Shown here one piece after another: positions 23,349-32,568 of a DNA stretch of 64,000 nt (within the stretch, counting starts at the first letter, position 1; each line of letters starts with the position of its first letter). The notes below the pieces were generated by a model. It was not told the origin of the DNA, made no database searches, and saw nothing but the letters and a program-made list of their open reading frames with translations. This stretch comes from Gonatopus flavifemur (lineage: Eukaryota > Arthropoda > Insecta > Hymenoptera > Dryinidae), in contig JAFFJZ010000020.1 in assembly GCA_018340375.1 (NCBI GenBank), positions 1,612,001-1,676,000 on the forward strand. Reading direction: 5' to 3'. A program made the position numbers and the translations under genes.

Positions 23349-24260
23349 CTATTGATTTTGTTTTTTGCTGTGGTCCGGTTGTTCAACTGTCGATAGATTA
23401 TTGGTCTTCATAAAAGTTAGGATCGAGTGGTCGATGTTTGATTTTATATTACGAAGTTCCTTCTGTGAATTCGTTCTTAAAGTTGTCGTACCCTTTAGTC
23501 TCCATCTCTTACGGCTTGTCGAGGAGTCTACAGAGGCAAGCGATTCTCCACTATCGGAGCTTTCCCCACCGTCGGTCTTCGGTGTCTCATGTACATTATT
23601 TCGGTTGATTGATTTTATCATTGCCTGCGCGGAAGAAATGTCATGAATAACATCGTCGATTATCAAACAATCGCCTCTGAACGCAGAAGATTTTCCGAGT
23701 CGTTTCAATTCTTTTTGGCATGTACGAAGGGATTTTCGTGCTTCACGTTCTTCGCGAGATAAATCCTTTGATACAGAAAGACCCATCCCGCGAAGGTTTT
23801 CAATATTTTTGAAAATTTCCATCCTCAAGTGGGAATGGGAGAGCCGGACCAGTACTGGACGAGAGCCTACCTTTCTTCCGAGACAAGTGACGCTGTCAAT
23901 ATTTTCCTCAGATATGTTCACTTTCGCATTGCTTAACGTATCAAGGACAGTAGACAGGAGGTCACTATTCGATTCTTGAGAGTCCGTTGATTTGTATATG
24001 ACAATATTCTTCGCTCTCTCACGATTTTTCAAATTATCTATTCCTCTATTTAGCATAGAAATTTGATTTGTTAGAGACTGACACTTTTTTTCTAGGTCAT
24101 TGCACTCGACTTGAAATTTAGACAGATCATTACGAAGTGACTCATTTAAGCTTAGTAGAGTGTTGGTTGTTAACTCTATATTATTCATTTTCACTTTGTT
24201 TTCTTTACCATCCTTTCGCAGATCGCGTAAAATGACTTCTAAGTCTTCTAAGGTGGTCAT
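23349..24260 (-). CDS. LINE-B ORF1: coiled-coil, RRM-like RNA-binding protein
   Basis: 303 aa from an ATG at 24260, with an open frame throughout. Residues ~1-100 are strongly heptad-patterned (NNIELTTNTLLSLNESL, KKCQSLTNQISMLNRGIDNL), predicting a coiled coil for trimer formation as in L1-type ORF1. The next ~110 residues, from RAKNIVIYKSTDSQ through GSRPVLVRLSHSHLRMEIFKN, fit the RRM-like plus C-terminal domains of such proteins. The tail is Ser/Asp/Glu-rich then basic. It ends in TAG at 23349-23351, and the endonuclease lies downstream in the same frame with no ATG between. Likely binds its own RNA. The clade is uncertain. Confidence 0.7.
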   Translation of the reverse strand: MTTLEDLEVILRDLRKDGKENKVKMNNIELTTNTLLSLNESLRNDLSKFQVECNDLEKKCQSLTNQISMLNRGIDNLKNRERAKNIVIYKSTDSQESNSDLLSTVLDTLSNAKVNISEENIDSVTCLGRKVGSRPVLVRLSHSHLRMEIFKNIENLRGMGLSVSKDLSREEREARKSLRTCQKELKRLGKSSAFRGDCLIIDDVIHDISSAQAMIKSINRNNVHETPKTDGGESSDSGESLASVDSSTSRKRWRLKGTTTLRTNSQKELRNIKSNIDHSILTFMKTNNLSTVEQPDHSKKQNQ

Positions 24261-24330
24261 TTTTATATAATTACTTTTTTTTATGTGTGTATTTCCACTT
24301 GCACTATTTTAATATAAACTATATATGTGA

Positions 24331-24494
24331 TTGGAGTCAAGACCACTCAAAGCGGAACGATATCAATACACGTCTGGTCGGGACGAAAGCCAGTGACGAA
24401 CCCGATAATTATCGAATATATACATTGACTTATTCGGAATTGATAGCTGAAAAATTTTGAAATACATAATGCACAACTATTTTCGGCTTATTTT
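24331..24494. other. short spacer, no gene
   Basis: Left over between LINE-B and the repeat below; no signal recognised. Confidence 0.4.
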
Positions 24495-24850
24495 CAGGCT
24501 TCATTTGTTTCAATAACTACTTCCTTCACTTTTGGATTCTTACTAGTGCGCAGTTGTCATAACGTCAACCAGCTCTGGCAGAGCCTTCGGATGCAGTAAA
24601 GCTTACACAAGAAGATCAGAATTATTATTTCCTTTCAACATTTGAGCCCAAGTTTTGATTCAGCACCCTTGAAAATCCCAAGAACCGGTGTTACATATAG
24701 CAATATAATTTTGTTCATTACAGCCAGAATGACTATACTCACGTGTGCCATATTGGATTCACCATCTTGAATTCGGGATTCGACTCCAGATTCGAATTCA
24801 GCACCCTCGAAAACCCCAGGGACCCATGTTTTATAATAATTCATTGATTC
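24495..24850. repeat. dispersed repeat shared with 60160-60400
   Basis: Shares AACTACTTCCT…CACTTTTGGATT, ACTAGTG(C/T)GCAGTT, CGTCAACCAGCT and CAACATTTGA with 60160-60310 in the same order. It is followed here by two ~120-bp units containing GCCATATTGGATTC and CACCCTCGAAAACCCC. Looks like a relic of the same mobile element or satellite as the 60-kb array. Confidence 0.55.
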
Positions 24851-24901
24851 AAGCCAAGATAACGAATGTTTAAAGACTGCGGAGGAAATGACATATTTCC
24901 A

Positions 24902-27466
24902 TTGGGTGGTCCATTTGAAGTGATATAGTCAAATATTTCGGAAACTAGTGGAGATGGAGAGAATATTCCAGATAAAAAGTTTAGGGTTCCAAGGGGGAAA
25001 TATGACGCTGACCTTGAAAATTCCCTCAGAGGTCATTTTGAAGGTCATTTAGGGATCAAGATGGTTTTTTTAAATGGGACCCTCATTTTCTTTGTCATGG
25101 CATGGGAAAGCTGGTTTCAAACCCTCTACGAAACACTGTTCATGGACCCCTTTCCGCCCATTGGGGTGCAAGGTATGGACCGTCGAAGTTATTGATGAAC
25201 TACTCCTAGCGGTACCCAGGAACAACGACGTGGGCGTGGTAGTTCTCTGTTCCCTCTGGAGTGCTTGATTATCGTGAGTCCCCTAGCTTCTCACACGAGG
25301 GGTGCTTGATGCTGTTACAATAATTGCTCGAAGTTACCCCCCTCTGCCAGGATACATAATCCTGGTATCTTGGCACGAACAGTACGGATGCGATCGATCA
25401 TGTCCTCCCTCATTTACAAAAAAACTTCCGAATTTTTTTGGTAAATCCACAAAGAAATTCTTTACAGTGTAACTCTCTTTGGTGAATTCTCTGGGAGCTC
25501 GAAGGATTTTCGTATCCGTTCGAATGTGCATCCTAATCGACGTTATGTGGTATGTTCAATACTTCCAATGTTTCCAGCAACCTTTCAACAATTTTTAAGA
25601 GTCGATACTCATTTATAACCCTCATTGAATCGAATGTAATAATTTAATCGATTTGGAACGCAATAATTGTAATAAATCGTACACATTACTGCCAACCACA
25701 ATAAGCAGAGACTCAGTGTTCCCGTTTGTTTATGTTCACGTTTTTTTTTTCAATTAAATTAACTCTAATCTGCATTGAAATCAGTCCCGATCTTCGGAGA
25801 AAAGCAATGAACAAGAATACATAAACAAACAGAAACATCGAATTTCTGTTGATTATGGTTGGTTATGTGGATAATTACGGGAATACGTGATCATTTAAAC
25901 ACTGGTTCTAAACTGAGACCATCACAATCGTTCTTCTCCTTTGCATATTCAATCATCTGCATTTATCAATTCATTCCATTCGATTCAATCGAAGAAATGA
26001 ATCACTATCCACCCTCTGAAATTATTGATATGGTGCTTGTGCTTGGCTTATGTCACAATAATTACAACGAAGCCGCAAGAGTTTACCGGGATCGGTATCC
26101 CGATCGCCGCATCGCATACCCCACGACCATCCGTTGACTCGAATTGAGGGCTCGACAAGGAGTATTGCAGCGAGATCTAAGACATCACCGGTACGATGGG
26201 GGTGATATCTTTGCACTCACAATATTGGGACTTATCCACTCGGACCCTCATGTTAGTACCAGATCGTTGGCACGAATAACCGGTATACCCCGGACTACTG
26301 TTTTAAGAATCTTAAAGCATGTCAAATATCGACCATACCACATTATGTGAACTCAAGCTCTCACTCCAAACGACATGAGACTCCGAATTAGATTCTGCAA
26401 CTGGGCACGAGCAAGGCTGGTTTACGATCCTCCATTTTTCGACTATGTAATGTTCTCCGACGAAGCATCTTTCCAGAGCACTGGGCATTTGAATAGACAC
26501 AACTCTCATCACTGGTCGGATGTTAATCCGCATGAGTATCGAGCAATCGACAACCAACATCGTTGGAGCGTAAATGTGTGGTGCGGGATCGTCAATGGCT
26601 ATTGAGTCGGTCCACATTTTTTCAACGGCACTTCGAACGGCCCCATGTTTCTGGAATTTCTGGCGGATCATTTACCGGGCTTGCTTGAGGATCTGGATTC
26701 ACCAACAAGGCAGAGGATGTGGGTCCAACTAGATGGAGCGCCACCCCATTACACATTGATCGTGAGAGAATACCTTGATCATCATTTCCCGGGAAAGTGA
26801 ATTGGACGAGGTGGGCCAGTTGCGTGACCCCCACGCTCACCCGACTTGACATCTCCCAACTTTTTCTTGTGGGGATTCCTGGAAGACGAAGTATTCGGAG
26901 CCCAACCAACAACGAGGGAGGACATGATCGATCGCATCCGTACTGTTTGTGCCAACATACCGCGATCAGTGTTTCTAAAGACGGTTACAAATTTTCGGCA
27001 GAGACTGGGATTATGTATCCAGACAGAGGGGGGTTACTTCGAGCAATTATTGTGACAGCACCAAGCACCCCTCATGTGAGAGGCAAGGGGACTCACAATA
27101 ATCAGGCACTCCGGAGGGAACAGAGAACTCCCACGTCCACGTCGTTGTTCCTGGATAGCGCTAAGGGTAGTTCATCAATAACTTCGACGGTCCATACCTT
27201 GCACCCCAATGGGCGGAAAGGGGTCCATGAACAGTGTTTCGTAGAGGGTTTGAAACCAGCTTCCCTATGCCATGTCAATAAATGGGGGTCCCATTGAAAA
27301 AACCATCTTGACCCCTAAACGACCTCCAAAACGACCTCTGAGGGAGTTTCCAAGGTCAGCCCCATACTTTCCCCTTGGAACCCTAAACTTTTCATCTGGA
27401 ACATTTTTTTCCATCCCCACTAGTTTCCAAGATATTTCATTATATCACTTCAAATGGATCACCCTG
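24902..27466 (+). mobile_element. long-TIR Tc/mariner-type transposon with transposase pseudogene
   Basis: Right end GGATCACCCTG with TA at 27467-27468. The left end GGGTGGTCCATTTGAAGTGA is slightly eroded. Inverted repeats of ~510-560 bp (24902-25413 and 26919-27466). The right repeat includes the last ~45 codons of the transposase gene, so the left repeat carries an antisense copy of them, with a ~45-bp deletion. The 934-bp element at 18455-19388 is a deletion derivative of the same family. Confidence 0.82.
25997..27055 (+). pseudogene. Tc/mariner-superfamily transposase with DUF4817-like N-terminus, five in-frame TGA
   Basis: Begins MNHYPPSEIIDMVLVLGLC at 25997. The N-terminal helix-turn-helix region (HNNYNEAARVYRDRYPDRR) is of the DUF4817 type seen in many insect transposases. 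A second HTH (STRSLARITGIPRTTVLRIL) follows. The catalytic core shows FSDEASFQ, QLDGAPPHY and RSPDLTSPNFFLW, with 36 residues between the second and third aspartates. The C-terminal part is DRIRTVCANIP and GGYFEQLL. The frame is the same from 25997 to 27055 with no indel. It is interrupted by TGA at 26135, 26348, 26603, 26798 and 26825. By recall of the family, the last two stand where Trp is usual. Most likely a pseudogene. Confidence 0.85.
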
Positions 27467-27595
27467 TATGTATTTAATGATTTATTGAATAATAATTCGT
27501 TACTATAATTACCATAACATTTGAAATTGAAAAGATTACAAAATATTTGGTTAAATCTTTGGTTAATATAATTATACATTTGATATTGATTATTG

Positions 27596-27790
27596 AAATA
27601 TTCCTGAGGGTTCCTCAGTGAATATTCCTATTTGATATGGGTTAGAAAAAGAGAAAACGTAAATTGAACAACATCTTCAGATTCCGAGGGTTGCTCGGTA
27701 ATAAGAGATAATTTGCTAATTTTATTTTTTAAAAACATAAAAAATGAAAAATCCTTTTAATTCTGAGGGTTACTCAGTAATTAGAAGTGA
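27596..27790. repeat. three ~80-bp imperfect tandem units
   Basis: GAGGGTT(C/G/A)CTCAGT(G/A)A recurs near 27605, 27685 and 27765. Confidence 0.45.
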
Positions 27791-28096
27791 CTTATTCATT
27801 CGATGTATTCTTCCTTTCAGTAAAGTTTCGACCCTTGAATTGTTTCATTGGAGGAAATCGAGCTCTTCAATAAAGGTATAGTTACATGAAAAGAACGAAA
27901 GATTGATAGAGAAAGATATATACGTGTTTCCTATCAGAGAGAAAGAGAGAGAAACATGAGTGCTAGAAAGAGTGATATTTAGGTGAAGACATAGTGATAT
28001 AGAAAGGGAGGGGTATACCTACGTATACCGTATTGTATAGAGAAAGTGAGAGAGAGAAAGGTATATCAGAGAGAGAAGTCCGTCTATCTGTGAAGC

Positions 28097-28126
28097 ATGA
28101 ATAAATTAACCGCGTTCGCTGTCCAG
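28097..28126 (+). other. possible 5' coding exon with consensus donor site
   Basis: ATG followed by nine codons (MNKLTAFAVQ) and CAG|GTAAGT, a full consensus splice donor in phase 0. Short hydrophobic first exons ending in phase 0 are common in insect secreted proteins. No matching downstream exon is recognised, and a Transib element starts 920 bp further on. Weak evidence, recorded because it is one of few host-gene-like signals in the window. Confidence 0.15.
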
Positions 28127-29043
28127 GTAAGTTTCAAGTGTATAGTATGGAATTCCAATGTGGTTGAGAAAAAGGGGTTAGGAAGAGGAAAGATGACGAC
28201 TCAGTTGACTTCATTGCCGTCGAAAGGAATATAGGAGATGGAAAAGGAAGGAACAATCTCTTCCATAGAACTTCGTACGATGAGCACGAATGCTTCGAAT
28301 TGCACGAAGGTGGGAGAAAGAAATTGTTGGAATCCAAATTCTATTATTCACACGAAGAACAGGAGTGATGATCCCCATATAGGGTTTTACAAGGAGGGTC
28401 CTCTGTAAGATCCCAATCCTCCTTGTGAACAAGTTCTTGTCTAACTTCCAAAGAGTTTTTGAAAATACATAGATTCCATAACTCTTTGGAGAGTTGGGCA
28501 AGATTCCGTTCGTCGCGGGCTGCATTACGTTTGAAATTCCTCCAGGCTAGACAAGAGGTTGGAGCGCGGTTGTTTTCAATATCGAGGTCCCGTTCCTCGA
28601 TCCTTTGTTTTATATGATGTATTCTTCTTTTAAGATCGGTGATTCTATTCTTGACCTTGACCTTCATCAAACGAAAAAGAAAAACGATTAAAGGGGAATA
28701 TTAACAGGAAAATGATTGAATTTAATTCCCACGCGATTGAATCTATTATTGAACACTTGAACGGATTCAATCAAAAATGAGAAAAAGTTAAATCTGATAC
28801 GGAACAAAGAATATTTTCTCTTTTGAAAAAACACGATATACACTGAATCTAAAAGAAAAAAAAGGAAACTCAGTTCCTTTTCCCACCCGAATTGTGGAAA
28901 ACTCCACTTACTTTTGTTTGATTTTCCCCTTCTCGAAGGTACTATCTCGTCCGTGTGAATGTTTATACTGCTTAGTGGTCTGGTTGATTAACGCAGGACC
29001 GCAGTTTGAAGAAAAAATTAGTATTTCTTTAAGAAATACTAAC
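28127..29043. other. no supported gene; one unassigned minus-strand ORF
   Basis: An open frame of 108 codons at 28344-28670 (minus) is rich in Lys/Arg/Glu and helix-like (ITDLKRRIHHIKQRIEERD). I do not recognise it and see no flanking splice or promoter evidence. The rest is AT-rich. Confidence 0.3.
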
Positions 29044-29048
29044 CGGTG
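29044..29048. repeat. 5-bp target duplication of Transib-1, left
   Basis: CGGTG, identical to 39356-39360. Five-base GC-rich duplications are the rule for Transib and RAG-type transposition. Confidence 0.85.
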
Positions 29049-29081
29049 CACAGTGGGGCCAAATGCCAAAAAGCTGGCCAA
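29049..29081 (+). repeat. Transib-1 left terminal inverted repeat (RSS-like)
   Basis: CACAGTG heptamer at 29049-29055, a 22-base spacer, then CCAAAACCC, which matches the V(D)J nonamer ACAAAAACC at seven of nine positions. Pairs with 39323-39355. Confidence 0.8.
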
Positions 29082-29639
29082 AACCCCAAAAATGAAGTTT
29101 GTAGTTGGGGATATTTGACCCTTGGGATAAGTAAGGTGATGTCCCAAGTATTGGAATTCTGATATAAGAAGATCTGATCCCCTCCCCCTGCCCTTGTGTA
29201 CCAGTTGCAAAATACCCTCCTTGAAGTATAATCCGCGTGATTGAAAGACAGTAAAATAACGAGCATGTTCAAAAAGACGCTGTGTCTCGAAAAATGAACC
29301 GATTCAACTTTTTCAAATTGGAGTCTATTACTGAAACTATGTAGAATACACTAAAAATTAAGAGAATATCAATTTGATGAGTGGAAAATACTGACAGAGC
29401 AATGATTGGATGTAATTTCTATATCTATAAATGAGAAAATGTGTTTGGTTTTTGAAGGAATAGTAGAGAATTACGCGAAATTACGTCGTTTAACTTATTG
29501 GAGGTGGTAGATGGGACTCTTACCTGAACATCAGAAGAAAAAACGGCTGCCCATGTCTGCCCCTAAGCAATTCCGCCATGTTTTTGTGCAGGAAATCACA
29601 AAAAATTAGACGGAGTGATGAGGAGTCCTTAGATCCGTC

Positions 29640-30115
29640 TGAAACTTGATATGCAGGAGTTTGTGGGGTCGCTGATTATGAATCCGTTGTCTTCATTTCG
29701 GAATTCAAAATGGCGGATCCAATATGGCGGACGAAAATTGAGAGAAATCATCGGATTTTCTTCAAATTCGTTACCCAGGGGTTTCTGAGGCCGCTGATTA
29801 CGAATCCGTTGTTTGAATTCCAAAATTCAAGATGGCGGATCCAATATGGCGGATGAAAATTGAAAAAATCATTGGATTGCCTTCAAACTCGGTAACCTGA
29901 GGTTTTTAAGGTCGCTGATCCCGAATCCGGTGTCTGAATTCCGGAATTCAGAATGGCGGATCCAGTTTGGCAGAAAAAAATTGAAAAAATCATCAGATTT
30001 CCTTCAAACTCGGTATCCAGGGTTTTGTGGGGTTTTTGATTACGAATCAGTTGTCAAATTCCAAGAATCAAAGATAGCGTATCTAATATGGTGGACACAA
30101 AACTCAGAATTCAGT
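29640..30115 (+). repeat. Transib-1 left subterminal array (~120-bp unit, ~3.5 copies)
   Basis: Units contain AATGGCGGATCCAATATGGC and AAATCATCGGATTTTCTTCA, recurring near 29750, 29868 and 29990. They are inverted relative to the array at 38370-39290. The small ORFs through it are repeat by-products. Confidence 0.75.
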
Positions 30116-30369
30116 AGATTCGCTCTTAATTTTATCTCAACGTTAGTATGTGTTTTATTTCCAGTGTACATTTGCTGCACGAGGAAAACTGTATGAGATT
30201 GATTACCATTCGTTTTTCTTCTCATCGCGGGCTTAGGGTACACAAAAGCCAGAAATCATCGATATTTAGGAAGATGATGGACCATTGAGAGAAAAACAGT
30301 ATTGCTGGAGAATATTCGTAGTGTAATAAATGTTTATTGTTTCATTCGATATGAATCATACAATAGGAG

Positions 30370-32568
30370 TTACGGTGAATCACACATACTTAGACTTATT
30401 CTAAACATATTTTTTTTACAATCTTCGAGAATATAGATAACAAATTTCGACAGTTTTTGGATCGTCTTTGAATTCGAATCATTTAAAATCTCAAGTGAGT
30501 CCCTAGTCTTATCTTTATGCGTTGGAAGAAACAGTTCTCTCCTTTTAATCTCATAATATGGGCATTCGGATAACATATGAATTAAGTCGTTTGACTTTTG
30601 ACATAGTTCACAAAAAATATCATCATTTATCACATACTTTTCATTGTTTATAACGATTCTACAGTTCACTCTATTCATAACTCTAACTTGCATAATTGTT
30701 TTGTATACACTTAATGGCAAAGACGCATACAAATATTTTTGAACCCCCTGTACTCTATCCAAATGAGGGTAGATCAACAGCGACGTACTATTTGCACAAT
30801 TTTCCTTATCCAGTTCATAAAGATACTTCGCATAAGTTTCGCATAGAGTTTGCTTTTTTTCTTTTAGTCGTTGTGCACTGAGACTATCCCACGTGACGAT
30901 TTCATGTATTGGGCCAAAGAATATTTGTTTTACTTGTTGAAACCAGTTATATTTCACCCTTATGTTTTGGCAAAGGGTTATGTTCTTTTGTTTGAGAAGA
31001 CAGATTTTGGGATACCGTTCTTCTGACATTTCTAGGATTTTTATGGCCCAATTTAGCACTTGTTTGAAGATTTTAACAGCAATGTGCGGTAATCCCAGTT
31101 CTAACCTAATTACATAACTAGGTGTGTTTTGCGGCAAATTGAAAAGTCTCTTGAAAAAGTGCACCTGAATTTTTTCAATCTCCGCTAGATATCGAATGGC
31201 ATACACTGGCGCTGCATACGTCACGATGGAACTTACTAATGCATTATATAATCTTAAATATGTTTGAAACGATTTCAGGTTAGCCGAATAGATTAAACCG
31301 ATAGTGGATGTAGTTGCAGCTTTTGCTCTTGTTAGTACTTGTTTAGTGTTGAGTTCAAACAATCCTGTCTGTGTGAATAAAACCCCGAGATATACATATT
31401 CTTTCACGTATTCTATCTGCTGCCCACCATATAAGAGGGGTGCCAGCTTTTTTCTATGCCCATGTCCACCTTTCTGGAATAATACTATTTTTGTTTTATT
31501 TATATTAATTACTAATTTATTCATCATGCAATATTCATGAAGATATTCAATTAATCGCTTCATATTGATATGAGTGTCTGCAAATAGCACGATATCGTCC
31601 ACATAGGCCAATAGAATTATTTCATTCAAGTGATCCGCCGAAACCCCTCTGATACCTCTTTTTTTAAGGAATTCTTCGAAATCACACAGAAATAAGGAGA
31701 ATAACAGAGGAGATAGGATTTCCCCCTGTAATACCCCTTTAGTTATTTTCACTGACTTCGAAAACCTATTTCCGTCTTTCACTTTTAAGGTGGCCTTGCT
31801 ATAAAGGTTGCGGATTATATTTATCATCTTCGTGCTAATTCCATTCTGTAACAACTTTCTGAACAAAAGACCGTGATCAATAGAATCGAATGCAGTTTTG
31901 AAGTCGACGAATAAACCGTACAGTTTGCCTCTTTGTTTACTCACATGTATCTGTATCAGTATGTTCAATGTATATACGTTTTCTAAGCATCCTGTTTTCA
32001 ACCTAAATCCATTTTGCCATTCGGGTATTATTTTATTTTTCTCACACCATTCGGTAATACGTGTATTTATTATTTGTGTGAATATTTTAACAATACTATT
32101 TACCAAAGCAATTGGTCTATAATTTTCAATTTGACTCTTATTTCCCTTATTTTTATACAACACTTCAAAGATAATAGTAGACCATTCAACCGGGGTATTT
32201 TCAGTCTCCATAATTTTGTTAAATAGCACATTCATACAGAGTATCCAATTGTTAGGGAGATTTTTTAGAAATTCGTTGCTGATACCATTTCCTCCAGGAG
32301 CTTTACGTGTTTTGCTTTTTTTCAAACTCTGTATTATTTCTTCCAAGGAGATATTTGTATCCATCTCAGGGATAGACATTACCTTCGTGTACATCTCGTT
32401 ATAAACTTGTGTGTTGGCATGGAATTTATTGAAGTGCTCGTACCACTCTTGTAACTGAATTGAACTACTTTCAGATTTTCTCTTTTTCCTATACGGATTG
32501 ACTAATTTCCAGAAATCTTTCGTGTTTCTTGCATTAACTATATTTGTAACTATTTCATCTTTATACGC
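30370..32568 (-). CDS. LINE-C reverse transcriptase part of ORF2
   Basis: Open for over 700 codons. RT motifs in order: KAPGGNGISNEFLKNLP, NYRPIALVNSIVKIF, WQNGFRLKTGC, LYGLFVDFKTAFDS, KGVLQGEILSPLLFSLF and AYVDDIVLFADT (catalytic box YVDD, where most LINEs have YADD). A thumb and connection region follows. The C-terminus carries a cysteine/histidine knuckle (FCELCQKSNDLIHMLSEC). No RNase H. The frame begins directly after a T9/A9 run (32569-32577) where the endonuclease frame ends, so the full ORF2 needs a +1 (or -2) shift there, or this copy has a one-base insertion. Synthesises LINE cDNA on nicked target DNA. Confidence 0.88.
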   Translation of the reverse strand, partial: AYKDEIVTNIVNARNTKDFWKLVNPYRKKRKSESSSIQLQEWYEHFNKFHANTQVYNEMYTKVMSIPEMDTNISLEEIIQSLKKSKTRKAPGGNGISNEFLKNLPNNWILCMNVLFNKIMETENTPVEWSTIIFEVLYKNKGNKSQIENYRPIALVNSIVKIFTQIINTRITEWCEKNKIIPEWQNGFRLKTGCLENVYTLNILIQIHVSKQRGKLYGLFVDFKTAFDSIDHGLLFRKLLQNGISTKMINIIRNLYSKATLKVKDGNRFSKSVKITKGVLQGEILSPLLFSLFLCDFEEFLKKRGIRGVSADHLNEIILLAYVDDIVLFADTHINMKRLIEYLHEYCMMNKLVININKTKIVLFQKGGHGHRKKLAPLLYGGQQIEYVKEYVYLGVLFTQTGLFELNTKQVLTRAKAATTSTIGLIYSANLKSFQTYLRLYNALVSSIVTYAAPVYAIRYLAEIEKIQVHFFKRLFNLPQNTPSYVIRLELGLPHIAVKIFKQVLNWAIKILEMSEERYPKICLLKQKNITLCQNIRVKYNWFQQVKQIFFGPIHEIVTWDSLSAQRLKEKKQTLCETYAKYLYELDKENCANSTSLLIYPHLDRVQGVQKYLYASLPLSVYKTIMQVRVMNRVNCRIVINNEKYVINDDIFCELCQKSNDLIHMLSECPYYEIKRRELFLPTHKDKTRDSLEILNDSNSKTIQKLSKFVIYILEDCKKNMFRISLSMCDSP

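Larger units (their letters stand above)
19973..24330 (-). mobile_element. LINE-B: degraded two-ORF non-LTR retrotransposon
   Basis: ORF1, endonuclease, reverse transcriptase and a C-terminal zinc-knuckle domain in order on the minus strand. It ends in a TTGAT/AATCA-type repeat at about 19976-19995, which I take as the 3' tail. Same family group as LINE-C (30324-34989): same domain order, similar motifs and the same junction layout. The 5' boundary is approximate and no target duplication was found. Confidence 0.85.

Noticed and set aside
25997..27055. TGA as selenocysteine or an alternative genetic code
   Set aside because: TGG is used normally for Trp elsewhere in the same frame, and nearby elements also use TGA as stop; decay is simpler.
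26797..27297. 166-codon plus-strand ORF
   Set aside because: Overlaps the transposase C-terminus in another frame; the transposase motifs are in the other frame.
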